44,765 nucleotides of DNA from Caldifarciminota bacterium (GTDB taxonomy: Bacteria > Hydrothermota > Tepidihabitantia > SM23-42). Positions 1 to 11,073 of the stretch are shown here, piece after piece; the stretch's first letter is position 1, and every line of letters starts with the position of its first letter. The stretch spans positions 1-44,765 of the forward strand of contig JACUUY010000005.1 of the NCBI GenBank assembly GCA_014859085.1, written 5' to 3'. The translations under genes and the position numbers were made by a program. The notes beneath the pieces were generated by a model. The model saw only the letters and a list, made by a program, of their open reading frames with translations, was not told the origin of the DNA and searched no databases.

Positions 1-55
1 CCACGGTTGGGAGATGTCATCGGGGCGGACGGCGGAGACGAACAGCGTCGGTGTC

Positions 56-83
56 TTGACATGCACGGCAGAATATGTATAAT
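56..83 (+). promoter_or_regulatory. sigma70-type promoter of secG-rplU-rpmA
   Basis: A perfect TTGACA (56-61) and a perfect TATAAT (78-83) are separated by 16 bp. The predicted start near 90 gives a leader of about 40 nt that carries a GGGAGG Shine-Dalgarno at 121-126. Bases 1-55 may be the end of an upstream gene that I cannot identify. Confidence 0.85.
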
Positions 84-130
84 AGAAAGATGAAGATTCT
101 TACCAATTGTCGACCGGACAGGGAGGTTCG

Positions 131-496
131 ATGTACGGCGTGATCATGTTTTTCCATGTTCTGGTCTGCATTCTCCTGATAGTTGTCGTGCTCATGCAAC
201 AGACGAAAGGCGCCGGGATTTCAAGTGTATTTGGCGGCGGCGGCGGTACTGATTCGCTGTTCGGCGGCAAGGGCGCAACGCCGTTCTTTGTCCGCCTCAC
301 TTCTGGATTGGCCATCGCTTTCTTCCTCACGTCGCTAACCCTTGTGCTGCTTTCGCGCCGTCCGCCAGCGGTCACCGCGGTGGAAAAAGGGATGCAGGAA
401 ATGCCGGTACAGCCGGGTCGAGGGATACCTGAAACACAGCCGGTCATCCCGGAGCAGGGAACGATCTTCCCTGAAGAAGTGCCAGGAGGCGAATGA
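131..496 (+). CDS. secG: SecG, preprotein translocase subunit
   Basis: SecG is the small inner-membrane subunit of the SecYEG channel that assists SecA-driven export. The 121-residue product has two hydrophobic helices (about residues 3-22 and 52-74). Between them is the typical glycine-rich cytoplasmic loop with QQ.KGAG.S..FGGG..TDSLFG, the family hallmark. The tail after residue 80 is proline-rich and variable. ATG 131 follows a GGGAGG SD by 4 nt. An in-frame TTG at 107 lies upstream of that SD and would only add residues absent from the family. It heads an operon with rplU and rpmA, and its stop overlaps the rplU start region. Confidence 0.93.
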   Translation: MYGVIMFFHVLVCILLIVVVLMQQTKGAGISSVFGGGGGTDSLFGGKGATPFFVRLTSGLAIAFFLTSLTLVLLSRRPPAVTAVEKGMQEMPVQPGRGIPETQPVIPEQGTIFPEEVPGGE

Positions 497-807
497 TGTT
501 TGCGGTTATCGAAACGAATGGATTTCAGTTTGTCGTGACCAAAGGCGAGAAGATCAAAATCCCGGCCATTCTTGGCGAAAAGGGCAAGGAATTGGAGTTT
601 GACAAGGTGATGATGGTCAAAGACGACAGCAATACGGTGGTCGGCCGGCCGTTTGTCCATGGCGCCCGGGTCAAGGGTATCATAAGAGGATGCGGACGGT
701 TGCCCAAGGTCATTGTATTCAAATTCATCCGCAAGGAAAAATACCGCCGCAAGCGCGGTCATCATCAGGATTTCTGTGAAGTCGAGATCACTGATATTAT
801 CAAGTAG
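496..807 (+). CDS. rplU: 50S ribosomal protein L21
   Basis: L21 binds 23S rRNA in the large subunit. The product of about 103 residues is normal length. It begins MFAVIET like other L21 proteins and carries the basic [16 protein letters not shown] stretch near residues 76-91, with the conserved RRKRGHHQ block. One oddity is NGFQ where most L21 proteins have GGKQ near residue 8. Tandem ATGs at 493 and 496 overlap the secG stop codon, and an AGGAGG SD at 484-489 fits either. The 496 ATG matches the family N-terminus best. rpmA follows 20 nt downstream, the usual L21-L27 pair. Confidence 0.94.
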   Translation: MFAVIETNGFQFVVTKGEKIKIPAILGEKGKELEFDKVMMVKDDSNTVVGRPFVHGARVKGIIRGCGRLPKVIVFKFIRKEKYRRKRGHHQDFCEVEITDIIK

Positions 808-827
808 TATGGCAGGAGGATAAGCCA

Positions 828-1079
828 ATGGCGCATAAGAAAGGTGTTGGTGCATCAAGGAACGGCCGGGATACGGCAGGCAAGCGGCTGGGCGTGAAGA
901 GATTCGACGGCCAGACCGTTGAGTCCGGCACGATGTTGGTGCGTCAGCGAGGAACGTCGATCCACGCCGGCACGAACGTCGGCGTTGCCAGCGACTATAC
1001 GTTGTTCGCTCTGTGCGGTGGCAAGGTGAAATTCGGCTACACGAGGGGCGGGCGCCGGGTAGTGTCGGTCATACCATAG
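828..1079 (+). CDS. rpmA: 50S ribosomal protein L27
   Basis: L27 reaches the peptidyl transferase centre with its N-terminus. The 83-residue product begins [15 protein letters not shown] and contains [12 protein letters not shown] and [11 protein letters not shown], all diagnostic. The mature N-terminus is encoded directly, without the cleaved leader seen in Firmicutes. An AGGAGGA SD at 814-820 lies 7 nt before the ATG. It is the last gene of the secG-rplU-rpmA operon. The 170-bp gap to rpoN holds the rpoN promoter and no convincing intrinsic terminator. Confidence 0.96.
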   Translation: MAHKKGVGASRNGRDTAGKRLGVKRFDGQTVESGTMLVRQRGTSIHAGTNVGVASDYTLFALCGGKVKFGYTRGGRRVVSVIP

Positions 1080-1184
1080 CGCGTATTCAGGATTTGACAG
1101 ACCCCAGACCAGCAGAATGATCCGGTTGCAGCGACCAGGGGTCTTCGCAACATACCTTTATTGTGCGTAAGCGCTTGACGCGCC

Positions 1185-1212
1185 TTGACATTTGACTTCC
1201 TGCTGTTATAAT
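1185..1212 (+). promoter_or_regulatory. sigma70-type promoter of rpoN
   Basis: TTGACA (1185-1190) and TATAAT (1207-1212) are both consensus and 16 bp apart. The predicted start is near 1219, 30 nt before the rpoN ATG, with a GAGGG SD just before the start codon. Confidence 0.85.
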
Positions 1213-1249
1213 TAATTGGTGCGGCTGATCACACGCAGAGGGAAAAAGC

Positions 1250-2650
1250 ATGGATCGACGGAGTGAACTTCAATTCAGACCTGAGCTACGGCATTACATA
1301 CTTCCAACACTGAAGTATTATCTGAAACTCATCGAACTGCCCAGTCTGGAGATCGAGAATTTTTTACGCCATGAACTTGAGGTGAACCCCTTGCTTGAGG
1401 AAACCCCGGCCGAAGCCATCGCCGAACCCGGCGAGAGTGAGCCGGCGGGCGGGGAAGGCGCCGCCGAAATTGTGAGGGAAAGGGAGAAGGAGAAGGAGAT
1501 CGAGGATCTGAGCATCGCCGACCTGTTCGCTGACACCCCGAATACCACGTACGAAAGCGTTCTCGAAGAATTAGACCCGCTGGAAAATGTTGCGGCCGAA
1601 GGTGAGAAACTCGGTGAATATCTCCTGCGGCAGGCCCTCATTGCATTCCAGGACCAGGATCTTGAGATCGCGCGCGCCGTGATCGCCAATATCGAAGACG
1701 ATGGATTTCTTTCAGCATCGCCCGAGGAGATTGCGGGTGAGGGGTATGAGATAGGTGACGTGCAGCGGATCATTATGCGAATACAGCGTTTTGACCCGGT
1801 TGGATGCGCGTGGCGCGAAAAGAAAGAACCGTTGTTCGTGCAGCTCGAGGCGCTGGGTTATGCGCATGACTCGGTCGAAGCCGTTCTCGTCCGCGACTAC
1901 CTGAAAGACATCAGAACCAACCGTTACCAGGAGATAATCAAGGCGCTGAACATCAGCGGGGAACGGTTTCTCGAGGCGCGCACCGTAGTCCTCAAGCTTG
2001 ATCCCAAACCGGGCTGGCGTTATTCGAGCGCGGCCTCAGGATACGTTTCGCCGGATTTCGTGATCCGGTGGCGTGATGATCGTCTGGTCGCGAATCTCAA
2101 CGACGATACGGTGCCGCGCGTCAGGCTTCGGCGCCAGTACATCGACGTGCTGAAGAACCCCAAGGGCGTGCCGCGCGAGCAGCTCGATTTCATAAGGCAG
2201 AAGGCGCGTGCCGCGCACCATGTGATAGCTGCGATCGAACAGCGCAGGAAGACAATGTTGCGCATACTCGACAACATCCTGGAGTATCAGCGCGAGTTCT
2301 TCGAGAAGGGCTACAACTACCTGAAGCCGATCACGATGACCGAATTTGCCCGGCAGCTGAGTGTCAATCCTTCGACGGTCTCGCGCGCGCTTGCAAACAA
2401 GTATATCGAGTCGCCGCAGGGTATTCATAAGTTGAAGTTCTTTTTCAACGCCCCGCTCGGCGACACTGACAAGCGCATAGTATTCAAGAAGATACAAGAT
2501 ATCATTGCCAGCGAGGATAAATCATCCCCTCTTTCGGATACCCGGATCGCGCAGAAACTGGGCCGGCAGGGCATCGTCATATCGAGAAGGACGATCTCCA
2601 AGTATCGCGATCTGATGGGCATTCCGACGCACCAGTTCCGCAGCACGTGA
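1250..2650 (+). CDS. rpoN: RNA polymerase sigma-54 factor RpoN
   Basis: RpoN directs core RNA polymerase to -24/-12 promoters and needs AAA+ activators. The 466-residue product has the N-terminal activator-interacting region (PELRHYILPTLKYYLKLIEL, then ELEVNPLLEE). This is followed by an acidic linker (about residues 50-90), the core-binding domain, a helix-turn-helix (ARQLSVNPSTVSRAL, about residues 367-381) and the RpoN box SRRTISKYRD at 445-454, which reads the -24 element. It is slightly shorter than the E. coli protein. The gene has its own promoter and no ptsN or hpf neighbour. No bacterial enhancer-binding protein is visible here, so its targets are elsewhere. Confidence 0.96.
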   Translation: MDRRSELQFRPELRHYILPTLKYYLKLIELPSLEIENFLRHELEVNPLLEETPAEAIAEPGESEPAGGEGAAEIVREREKEKEIEDLSIADLFADTPNTTYESVLEELDPLENVAAEGEKLGEYLLRQALIAFQDQDLEIARAVIANIEDDGFLSASPEEIAGEGYEIGDVQRIIMRIQRFDPVGCAWREKKEPLFVQLEALGYAHDSVEAVLVRDYLKDIRTNRYQEIIKALNISGERFLEARTVVLKLDPKPGWRYSSAASGYVSPDFVIRWRDDRLVANLNDDTVPRVRLRRQYIDVLKNPKGVPREQLDFIRQKARAAHHVIAAIEQRRKTMLRILDNILEYQREFFEKGYNYLKPITMTEFARQLSVNPSTVSRALANKYIESPQGIHKLKFFFNAPLGDTDKRIVFKKIQDIIASEDKSSPLSDTRIAQKLGRQGIVISRRTISKYRDLMGIPTHQFRST

Positions 2651-2758
2651 GGCGTAATACGATCGCGCCGCGCTGCGGCACCCCGATCAATACTCATTCA
2701 CCCCGGGTTTCTTGCGACGATCCGGCGGCAACGGATGAAGCCGCAGTTGTGATGTGAT

Positions 2759-5365
2759 ATGGTGACGTTCGCATTTCTTTTGTTATACGGCTGGTTTGAC
2801 TGGAAGACAATGAAGACCGGGGACTTCATGGCTGTATACAAGGACGGATATGAATATGAGGCGCTGCATACCCTTCAGATCCTTCATTATTACAGAGCAC
2901 AAACCGAAAGTATAATCGGCCCTTACGAGACGAGCCTGCCGGTTGTGATCGAAGACGTGGGCGCGGTGAGCAACGGTTTTGCCAATCCGGTATTTCAGAA
3001 CATACACATCTTCACGCACGCGCCCGGCTTCTCCTACCGGCTTGAAGGGATCGAGAGCTGGTACCGCACGGTTGCCGTGCACGAATATGCACATATCCTG
3101 CACTTGTCGAGAGCACGCGGATTGCCGGGATTGCTGACCACTTTCTTTGGCCCCCTGTTTGCACCGAACATCTACTCGCCGGGCTGGATCATCGAAGGCA
3201 TCACGGTATTCAGTGAATCGCAGAACACGCGCTACGAAGGCCGGCTGAACGACGGGTTTTTCGATGCTTACATCGGCGCGCGCGCCAGCGCCGGTTCAAT
3301 GCCTTCGCTCATTGAGGCAACCAACACGCCGCTTTCTTTCCCGCTCGGCACGTACTACCTGTACGGCGGCGAGTTCTTCGATTTTCTCGGCCGGAGATAC
3401 GGCACCGAGCGCTTCGCCAGCTTCTTCGGGCATTACGGGTCCTATTTCTGGGCACCACTGTCTGCCGTCCTGCCCTTTACGGGCCTGGACGTCGCCGCCC
3501 GCCGTGCATTCGGTCGACCGTGGCCAGGCCTGTTCGATGAGTGGAAGCGATACGAAGAGCATCGTTACCAGTCCTGGCAGCCGGCCGGCAGGCGGATCAC
3601 CGAAAGGGGTTGGTATATGTATTCGCTCGCGGCGAGCAACGACCGGCTCTACTACGTTCGTTATGAGCCGGTCAAGCTGGATGCTTTTCGCCAGCTGAGC
3701 CTCACGCGCATCATTGAATTTGACCGTCTCAAAGGCACTGAAAGGACCATCGCGCACCTGAACCGCATCATCACGACTCCGCTGAGAGTGCACAAGGGCA
3801 AGTTGTACTACACCACGCCGCAGTTCGCGAGCGGGTACGCGAACGTGTACTACCGCGGCCGGGGGATCACGGCAAATCTTCATGAGCGTGATCTAATAAC
3901 GGGTGAAGACCGCATCCTGTTGACCGATGCCATTCGCGGCTTCTGCGTGCTGCCTGACGGTTCGATCTTTTACAGCCGGGACCGGGCGCGCGGTTTCGGC
4001 TCCGAGATCAGGTTGTATGACAGCGGCGCGAATGAATTGCTCTTTGAGAGCGAATTGCTCGTTGGCGAGCTCGCGGTGTCCGGTGGCCGCACCGTGGTCA
4101 CGGCGCGGCATGATTTCGAGAACTGGGATATCTATCGGTTCGATCGGGAAGCCCGGACTTTGGAGCCGCTGGTCGCCACGCCCTGGATCGAGGGCAGCAT
4201 TGGACTGCACGGCGATACGCTGTATTTCACCGCCAATCATGAGAAGACTTACTCGATATACATGTGCGATCTGGAGAACGGCGGACTGTATCGGCTGACC
4301 CGGGATGGCTACGCTGACTTTGGCGTTGCCGTCGACAATGTCCTGTATTTCATCGGTATTACCGGAGACGGGTTTGACTTGTATGCGGCCGACTTCGCGC
4401 CGGTAGAATATGTGCTACCATGCGCCGTGCCGGCGGCACGGCCTGATCTTGACGCACGGCCACTGGCAGTAGTCGAGGGCGGTTACTGCGATGTCGCCGG
4501 GACGCTCGTGCCTGCTTTGCGCATGCCCTGTTTGATACCGACAAATAGCGATCTCAGTGAATGGGCCTATGGTCTACTTTTCCTCGGCGGTGATGCAACG
4601 GATGAGAACGTGTACGGCGGTTTTATCGCGCAAAGGACCGCAGAGCAGGGGATGGCTTTCAATTTCCTCTGGCAGTCGCAGTTCTTCGCGCCGGCCGGTC
4701 TCTCGCTGCTCTATGACTATGGGAATGCGCTGGAATACACAGTGGCGTACCCGGCCTACTGGAGCCTGGAATACGGTGTTTCAAGCCTCAGCCTGTTCGT
4801 CGACGGCCGCGTCTTCGACCGCGCGGCGCGAAAGGAATTCGCGCCGGGATTGTACGTTGCGCTCCAATATCCGTCCACCACGTTTGGGGCGTGTTTTTCC
4901 TTTCCTTACGAACGGCCGGCATGGGGTTCGCAGATCAGCCGGAGTGCGCAGCGGATGCGGATCAGCGCGCGCCAGGTAATCCTGGGCGGCGAGGGGCGCT
5001 TTTTCTCGGACGCCTATGTCGACCGCGATGATCCGGAAACCCCTTCGTTCTCGCTGCGCGGCTATGAGCCGATCGCAACGGCGCGTGCACTGTCAGTGAC
5101 CGCCGAATACGGGCACCGTTTGCTCGGCGTGCGCCGTGGCTTGTGGAATCCCAACGTGTACCTCGAAGACCTCTTCTGGACCGTCTTTGCGGATTTTGCC
5201 TGGACCGATGCTGGAGCGGCATACTATTCGGCCGGCGTCGAGATGAGGCTTGAGGTGAAAGCGGGGTTTGGTTTTGTCCAGCTCGTGCCGAAGCTGGGTC
5301 TTGCGCTGACAAAATCCGGCGCGGTCAAGGTGTACCTTGCCCTTTCCCCGGAGCTGCCCATTTGA
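2759..5365 (+). CDS. Surface gluzincin (peptidase MA-like) with beta-propeller and barrel-like C-terminus
   Basis: This 868-residue protein starts with a short hydrophobic, export-like segment. A zinc peptidase domain follows, with HEYAH at residues 108-112 and a downstream IIEGI whose Glu (about residue 146) fits the third zinc ligand of the peptidase-MA/gluzincin clan. From about residue 260 to 560 are repeated short beta modules (YYVRYE, LYYTTP, SIFYSRDR, TLYFTANH, VLYFIG) typical of a TolB-like propeller. The last 300 residues alternate aromatic and polar residues like an outer-membrane barrel. All catalytic residues are retained, so it is probably a cell-surface protease, although its substrate is unknown. 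No strong SD precedes ATG 2759. It could be co-transcribed with rpoN, 108 bp upstream. Confidence 0.72.
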   Translation: MVTFAFLLLYGWFDWKTMKTGDFMAVYKDGYEYEALHTLQILHYYRAQTESIIGPYETSLPVVIEDVGAVSNGFANPVFQNIHIFTHAPGFSYRLEGIESWYRTVAVHEYAHILHLSRARGLPGLLTTFFGPLFAPNIYSPGWIIEGITVFSESQNTRYEGRLNDGFFDAYIGARASAGSMPSLIEATNTPLSFPLGTYYLYGGEFFDFLGRRYGTERFASFFGHYGSYFWAPLSAVLPFTGLDVAARRAFGRPWPGLFDEWKRYEEHRYQSWQPAGRRITERGWYMYSLAASNDRLYYVRYEPVKLDAFRQLSLTRIIEFDRLKGTERTIAHLNRIITTPLRVHKGKLYYTTPQFASGYANVYYRGRGITANLHERDLITGEDRILLTDAIRGFCVLPDGSIFYSRDRARGFGSEIRLYDSGANELLFESELLVGELAVSGGRTVVTARHDFENWDIYRFDREARTLEPLVATPWIEGSIGLHGDTLYFTANHEKTYSIYMCDLENGGLYRLTRDGYADFGVAVDNVLYFIGITGDGFDLYAADFAPVEYVLPCAVPAARPDLDARPLAVVEGGYCDVAGTLVPALRMPCLIPTNSDLSEWAYGLLFLGGDATDENVYGGFIAQRTAEQGMAFNFLWQSQFFAPAGLSLLYDYGNALEYTVAYPAYWSLEYGVSSLSLFVDGRVFDRAARKEFAPGLYVALQYPSTTFGACFSFPYERPAWGSQISRSAQRMRISARQVILGGEGRFFSDAYVDRDDPETPSFSLRGYEPIATARALSVTAEYGHRLLGVRRGLWNPNVYLEDLFWTVFADFAWTDAGAAYYSAGVEMRLEVKAGFGFVQLVPKLGLALTKSGAVKVYLALSPELPI

Positions 5366-5380
5366 GACTGAGTATCCGGC

Positions 5381-5408
5381 TTGACTTTTGGCGGCGTGGC
5401 GATATAAT
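5381..5408 (+). promoter_or_regulatory. sigma70-type promoter of recF
   Basis: TTGACT (5381-5386), a 16-bp spacer and TATAAT (5403-5408). Only 15 nt separate the -10 from the recF ATG, so the predicted leader is about 8 nt and lacks a Shine-Dalgarno. Confidence 0.82.
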
Positions 5409-5423
5409 TAAGTGTAGAAACAA

Positions 5424-6471
5424 ATGGTGCTCAAACGGATAAGATACCAGGGATTTCGTAACTTGCGCGATGCGGAAATCCAGTTCGCAGAGGACTTCAA
5501 CTACGTAACCGGTGATAATGGCGCCGGCAAGACGAATTTGCTCGAAGCCATATTCTACGCATGTAATGCATCTTCGTTCAGGGAGAGCGAAGACCGCAGT
5601 CTGATACGTTTCGGCGCAGAATGCTTGCGGGTTGAAGCCGAGGCGGATGGCGACCGGAGTGGAGCGGTCTATGCTGATGCAAGCAGGAAGCGGATCACGC
5701 TGGGTGGCAGGCACGTGAGCCGGATCAGTGATTTCATTGGCTGGCTCAGCGTCACGGTCATGTCGATCGATGACATCTGGATCGTGCGCGGCTCGCCGGC
5801 AAGACGGCGAGCTTTCCTGGATTGGACGATCGCAAAGCTCTCGGCGACATATGCGGCAGACCTGGCTGAATACCGGAAGGTTGTTTTCCAGAGGAACCGC
5901 TTCTTGCAGGCTTACCGCGATAGCGGAAGCGATAAGCTGTTTGAAGTGTTCGACGAGAGATTGATCGAAAGTGGCAATGAAATATACAAGAAACGCGAGG
6001 CGAAGTTGCCCGAGATCAGAAAGAGATTCGCAGAATTCGGACAGCAGTTCAGTTCGAAGGGGTTTGACATTAATTATCAGAGTTCATGCGCCAATATGAG
6101 GCTGGACGCCGATTTTCTCGGGCGCGTAAGACCGAGAGAGATAGCGCTCGGTCAGACCGTGGCCGGTCCGCACCGCGACGATCTGGTTTTTCTGATCAAC
6201 GGCCGTTCAATGCGGACTTACGCCTCTGAAGGCGAAGAACGTGCAGCGTCGATCTCATTGAAGCTGGCTGAGGCTGAAATGCTCTTCCAGGCGCGGGGCG
6301 AAAGGCCGGTTCTCCTGCTCGATGAAGTCGGCGCCGAACTTGATCTTACGAAGCGGGAAATTTTGCAGGATCTTGTAAAAGGGCAGGTTTTCTATGCCAG
6401 CACGCAGTTGCCGGCGTCAAATCCTGGGGCCGGCAGTCGTTGTCGGTGGTTCTGCATCAAGGACGGGACCG

Positions 6472-6485
<14 letters not shown>
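5424..6485 (+). CDS. recF: RecF, DNA gap-repair ATPase
   Basis: RecF is an SMC-like ABC ATPase that, with RecO and RecR, loads RecA at single-strand gaps. The 353-residue product has Walker A GDNGAGKT (30-37) and Walker B VLLLDEVGAELD near residue 297. Its ABC signature, about 268-283, reads SEGEERAASISLKLAE. Most RecF proteins have SQGQQR at that signature, so the Q-to-E changes are notable. AGPHRDD near residue 250 is also conserved. The start has no SD, and the promoter sits so close that the mRNA is nearly leaderless. The 3' end overlaps the dciA-like gene by 14 bp, followed by gyrB, the classical recF-DUF721-gyrB order. Confidence 0.95.
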
Positions 6486-8725
<2,240 letters not shown>

Positions 8726-8734
8726 GGAGGCAAT

Positions 8735-9802
8735 ATGGATCGTGTTGAACTGCTGCAAGAGTTGAGCGAGGCATTTGGTGTTTCAGGCTACGAGAACGAA
8801 GTGATCGAAATCATCAGGAAGCATTTTGGCCGCCGCGTGGCAGTCAGCCGGGATCGCATCGGCAGTATTATCGGGCGCAAGGATGGCACCCGCGATAGTC
8901 CGAAGATAATGTTCTCCGCCCACATGGACGAGATCGGATTCATGGTGAAGGATTTCACGAAACAGGGTTTCGTGAAATTCCTCACGGTCGGCGGCTGGTG
9001 GCCGGGCAATGTCCCGGGGATGAAGGTTCAGATAAGGACGAGGGATGGCAGGCTCGTGCCGGGTGTCGTGGGGTTGAAGCCGATCCACGAGCTGACCCCC
9101 GAGGAAATGAAGAAATTGCCCGAGATAAAGGATATGTATATCGACGTCGGAGCGACAAAGGACTTTGATCCGAAAAAGAAGCTGGGTATCGCTCCGGGTG
9201 ATCCGGTCGTGCCGGCTGGCTGCTTTGAACGAATGGCAAACAGCGATCTGCTGCTGGGCAAGGCCTGGGATGACCGCGTGGGCTGCGCGCTCCTGGTGAA
9301 CCTGCTCGACAACCTGCAGGACGTGGAACACCCCAACAGCGTGTACCTCGTAGGCTCGGTTCAGGAAGAGGTCGGCCTGCGCGGGGCTCGGACCTCAGCC
9401 TTTGCTATTGAGCCGGACATCGGATTCGCGCTCGATGTCAGCATATGCCGCGACACGCCGGGGAACGAAGACGAAGCGGCCGAGAGATTGGGCGGCGGCG
9501 TCGGTGTTTTGATCTATGATTCGACGATGATCCCGCACGTGAAATTGCGCGAATATGTGTGTGACCTTGCCGAGCAGAACAAGATCCCGTATCACCTGGC
9601 GTCGATCAAGGGAGGATACGACACCGGTACGATCCATTTGACAAAACATGGTGTCCCGTGTCTTGCTCTGGGCGTGCCGACGCGCTACGTGCATTCGGGT
9701 GCGAGCGTGATATCGCTCGACGACTATGACAATATCCTGAAGTTGATAACCTCGATCGTGAAGAATCTGAATGAGGATGTGTTGAAGAAGATCCTGGAAT
9801 AG
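8735..9802 (+). CDS. M42 family aminopeptidase
   Basis: M42 enzymes are cytoplasmic dinuclear metallo-aminopeptidases that form dodecameric tetrahedra and trim peptides. The 355-residue product shows SAHMDEIGF (first metal His/Asp), WDDRVGC (bridging Asp), VQEEVGLRGA (catalytic Glu pair), FALDVS and a late RYVHSG (metal His), all in the expected order. The length is typical. GAGGAGG lies about 5 nt before the ATG, 9 nt after gyrB, so it belongs to the recF-gyrB operon. Some relatives are annotated as endoglucanase or cellulase M; the metal motifs favour a peptidase. Side-chain specificity cannot be read from the sequence. Confidence 0.92.
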   Translation: MDRVELLQELSEAFGVSGYENEVIEIIRKHFGRRVAVSRDRIGSIIGRKDGTRDSPKIMFSAHMDEIGFMVKDFTKQGFVKFLTVGGWWPGNVPGMKVQIRTRDGRLVPGVVGLKPIHELTPEEMKKLPEIKDMYIDVGATKDFDPKKKLGIAPGDPVVPAGCFERMANSDLLLGKAWDDRVGCALLVNLLDNLQDVEHPNSVYLVGSVQEEVGLRGARTSAFAIEPDIGFALDVSICRDTPGNEDEAAERLGGGVGVLIYDSTMIPHVKLREYVCDLAEQNKIPYHLASIKGGYDTGTIHLTKHGVPCLALGVPTRYVHSGASVISLDDYDNILKLITSIVKNLNEDVLKKILE

Positions 9803-9811
9803 GGGGGAGCA

Positions 9812-10303
9812 ATGACCAAGAGAATAATCAGACCGGGCGCAATCTATGATCTGTGGACGACCACCAAGGACAATCTGGAAATTCTCGCGGATCCCCACTG
9901 GGCGAGATTTCTCCTGCTTTCGATAGGGTACCACCGTTACATGTTGAATTACCGGATCTATTCCTACCTGATACTTCCGGATTCACTCTACCTGATCATC
10001 CAGCCGAGTAAGATGTATTCGATATCGAAAATAATGAAGCTGATTAAGGGTAATTTCGCGCGCAAGTACAACGAATACAAGAAGCGCGAGGGCACGGTGT
10101 GGAGCCAGAGTTTCGATGCGGAGATCGTTGAGGGCCTGGAGGATTTGAAGGAACGGCTGGAGCACATACATTCCATGCCGGTAATCAGGGAATTGGTAAA
10201 AGAGCCGGGGCATTACGAGTTCTCAAGCTACAACAATTATCACCGGGCGCGCCGGACAAACGTGCAGCTTGTGATCGATGAATTACCGAAAGGATCTGGT
10301 TAA
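9812..10303 (+). CDS. RAYT/Y1-transposase-like protein lacking catalytic residues
   Basis: The 163-residue product aligns along its length with REP-associated tyrosine (IS200-like Y1) transposases. An early YDLWTTT strand corresponds to the family's first strand, YLILPDSLYLII to the HUH segment, GTVWSQSFDAEIV to the strand before the nucleophile helix, LEHIHSMPV to the usual RYIHLNPV, and YEFSSY to YPWSSY. The two HUH histidines are replaced by S58 and Y60, and the position of the catalytic tyrosine holds D111. It therefore cannot carry out normal HUH chemistry. The frame is intact, the SD (GGGGGAG) is good, and it sits 9 nt after the M42 gene in a core operon without terminal repeats, suggesting domestication, perhaps as a nucleic-acid-binding protein. 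Confidence 0.78.
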   Translation: MTKRIIRPGAIYDLWTTTKDNLEILADPHWARFLLLSIGYHRYMLNYRIYSYLILPDSLYLIIQPSKMYSISKIMKLIKGNFARKYNEYKKREGTVWSQSFDAEIVEGLEDLKERLEHIHSMPVIRELVKEPGHYEFSSYNNYHRARRTNVQLVIDELPKGSG

Positions 10304-10305
10304 GG

Positions 10306-11070
10306 ATCGCGGGCAGCAAGAGCACTGAACAAGTCTGGGACAGATTCTGGTCGGGAAGACACCCCGATACGGTATATCCGCCCGTAACCAACATAGCACA
10401 GGAATTAAAGAACACGGCCGAATTCGCCACCAAGAAGATACTCGAAGTCGGCGCCGGCACCGGTCGCACCGGCACCGAGATGCAGGCATCGGGCGGCGAT
10501 GTCTTCCTGCTGGACTACTCGGTACAGAGCCTGCGCATGATCCGGCTCTCGGCCGGAGACACGCCGGTCAAGGTCGTCCTCGGTGATGCACAGGATTGTC
10601 CGTTTGCGAGCGGAGTATTCGACATCGTGCTGCACCAGGGTTTGCTCGAGCACTTTCCATCACCGTGGGCCCTGTTGCGAGAGAATCACCGCATCCTCAA
10701 GAAAGGAGGATTGCTCATCGTCGATGTTCCCCAGACCTTCCATTTATATACGCTGATGAAACACGTGCTGATGGCACTCGGGTTCTGGTTCGGCGGGTGG
10801 GAACGGCAGTTCACGACCGGGTCTCTGAGCGCGCTGCTGAGAAAGTCAGAATTCGAACCGGTCCGTTCCTACGGTGATTGGTCGAGACCGGGGGTCATTT
10901 ACAAGACCGCCCGGCAGGTATTCGCGAAAATCGGGGTCAGACTGCCGATGTACCCGCGGTATCTCGGTCGGCTGACCGAGGGATATTACCGGCTGCAGGG
11001 CCGTTTGCGAACGAAGCGGTTGTTCTCCTATACCATGCTCTCGATCGGGGTTATTGCCCGTAAGGTGTGA
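10306..11070 (+). CDS. SAM-dependent class I methyltransferase, start codon uncertain
   Basis: The frame carries motif I (ILEVGAGTGRTG, coded near 10438-10473), a later acidic GDAQDCPF and HQGLLEHFP, and a post-motif KKGGLLIVDVP, all typical of Rossmann-fold SAM methyltransferases. The C-terminal part has RLTEGYYRLQ and no membrane segment of note. The first ATG in frame is at 10480, which would cut off motif I. The open frame extends back to 10282 without any ATG, GTG, TTG or CTG. I place the start at ATC 10306 only as a marker; ATT 10282, ATC 10294, frameshifting from the upstream gene, or a base error are alternatives. The substrate is unknown. Confidence 0.65.
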   Translation: MAGSKSTEQVWDRFWSGRHPDTVYPPVTNIAQELKNTAEFATKKILEVGAGTGRTGTEMQASGGDVFLLDYSVQSLRMIRLSAGDTPVKVVLGDAQDCPFASGVFDIVLHQGLLEHFPSPWALLRENHRILKKGGLLIVDVPQTFHLYTLMKHVLMALGFWFGGWERQFTTGSLSALLRKSEFEPVRSYGDWSRPGVIYKTARQVFAKIGVRLPMYPRYLGRLTEGYYRLQGRLRTKRLFSYTMLSIGVIARKV

Positions 11071-11073
11071 GGG

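Noticed and set aside
1-82. Tail of an upstream gene ending at a stop near 80-93
   Set aside because: Two frames are open through this edge and end at 80-82 or 91-93, but about 27 residues are too few to assign a family, and the promoter overlaps them.
1099-1144. AGACCCC/GGGGTCT inverted repeat after rpmA
   Set aside because: Seven-bp arms 32 nt apart without a T-run are not enough for a terminator.
9812-10303. An active IS200/IS605 insertion
   Set aside because: Catalytic residues are missing, there is no TnpB, and no left/right-end hairpins were seen around it.
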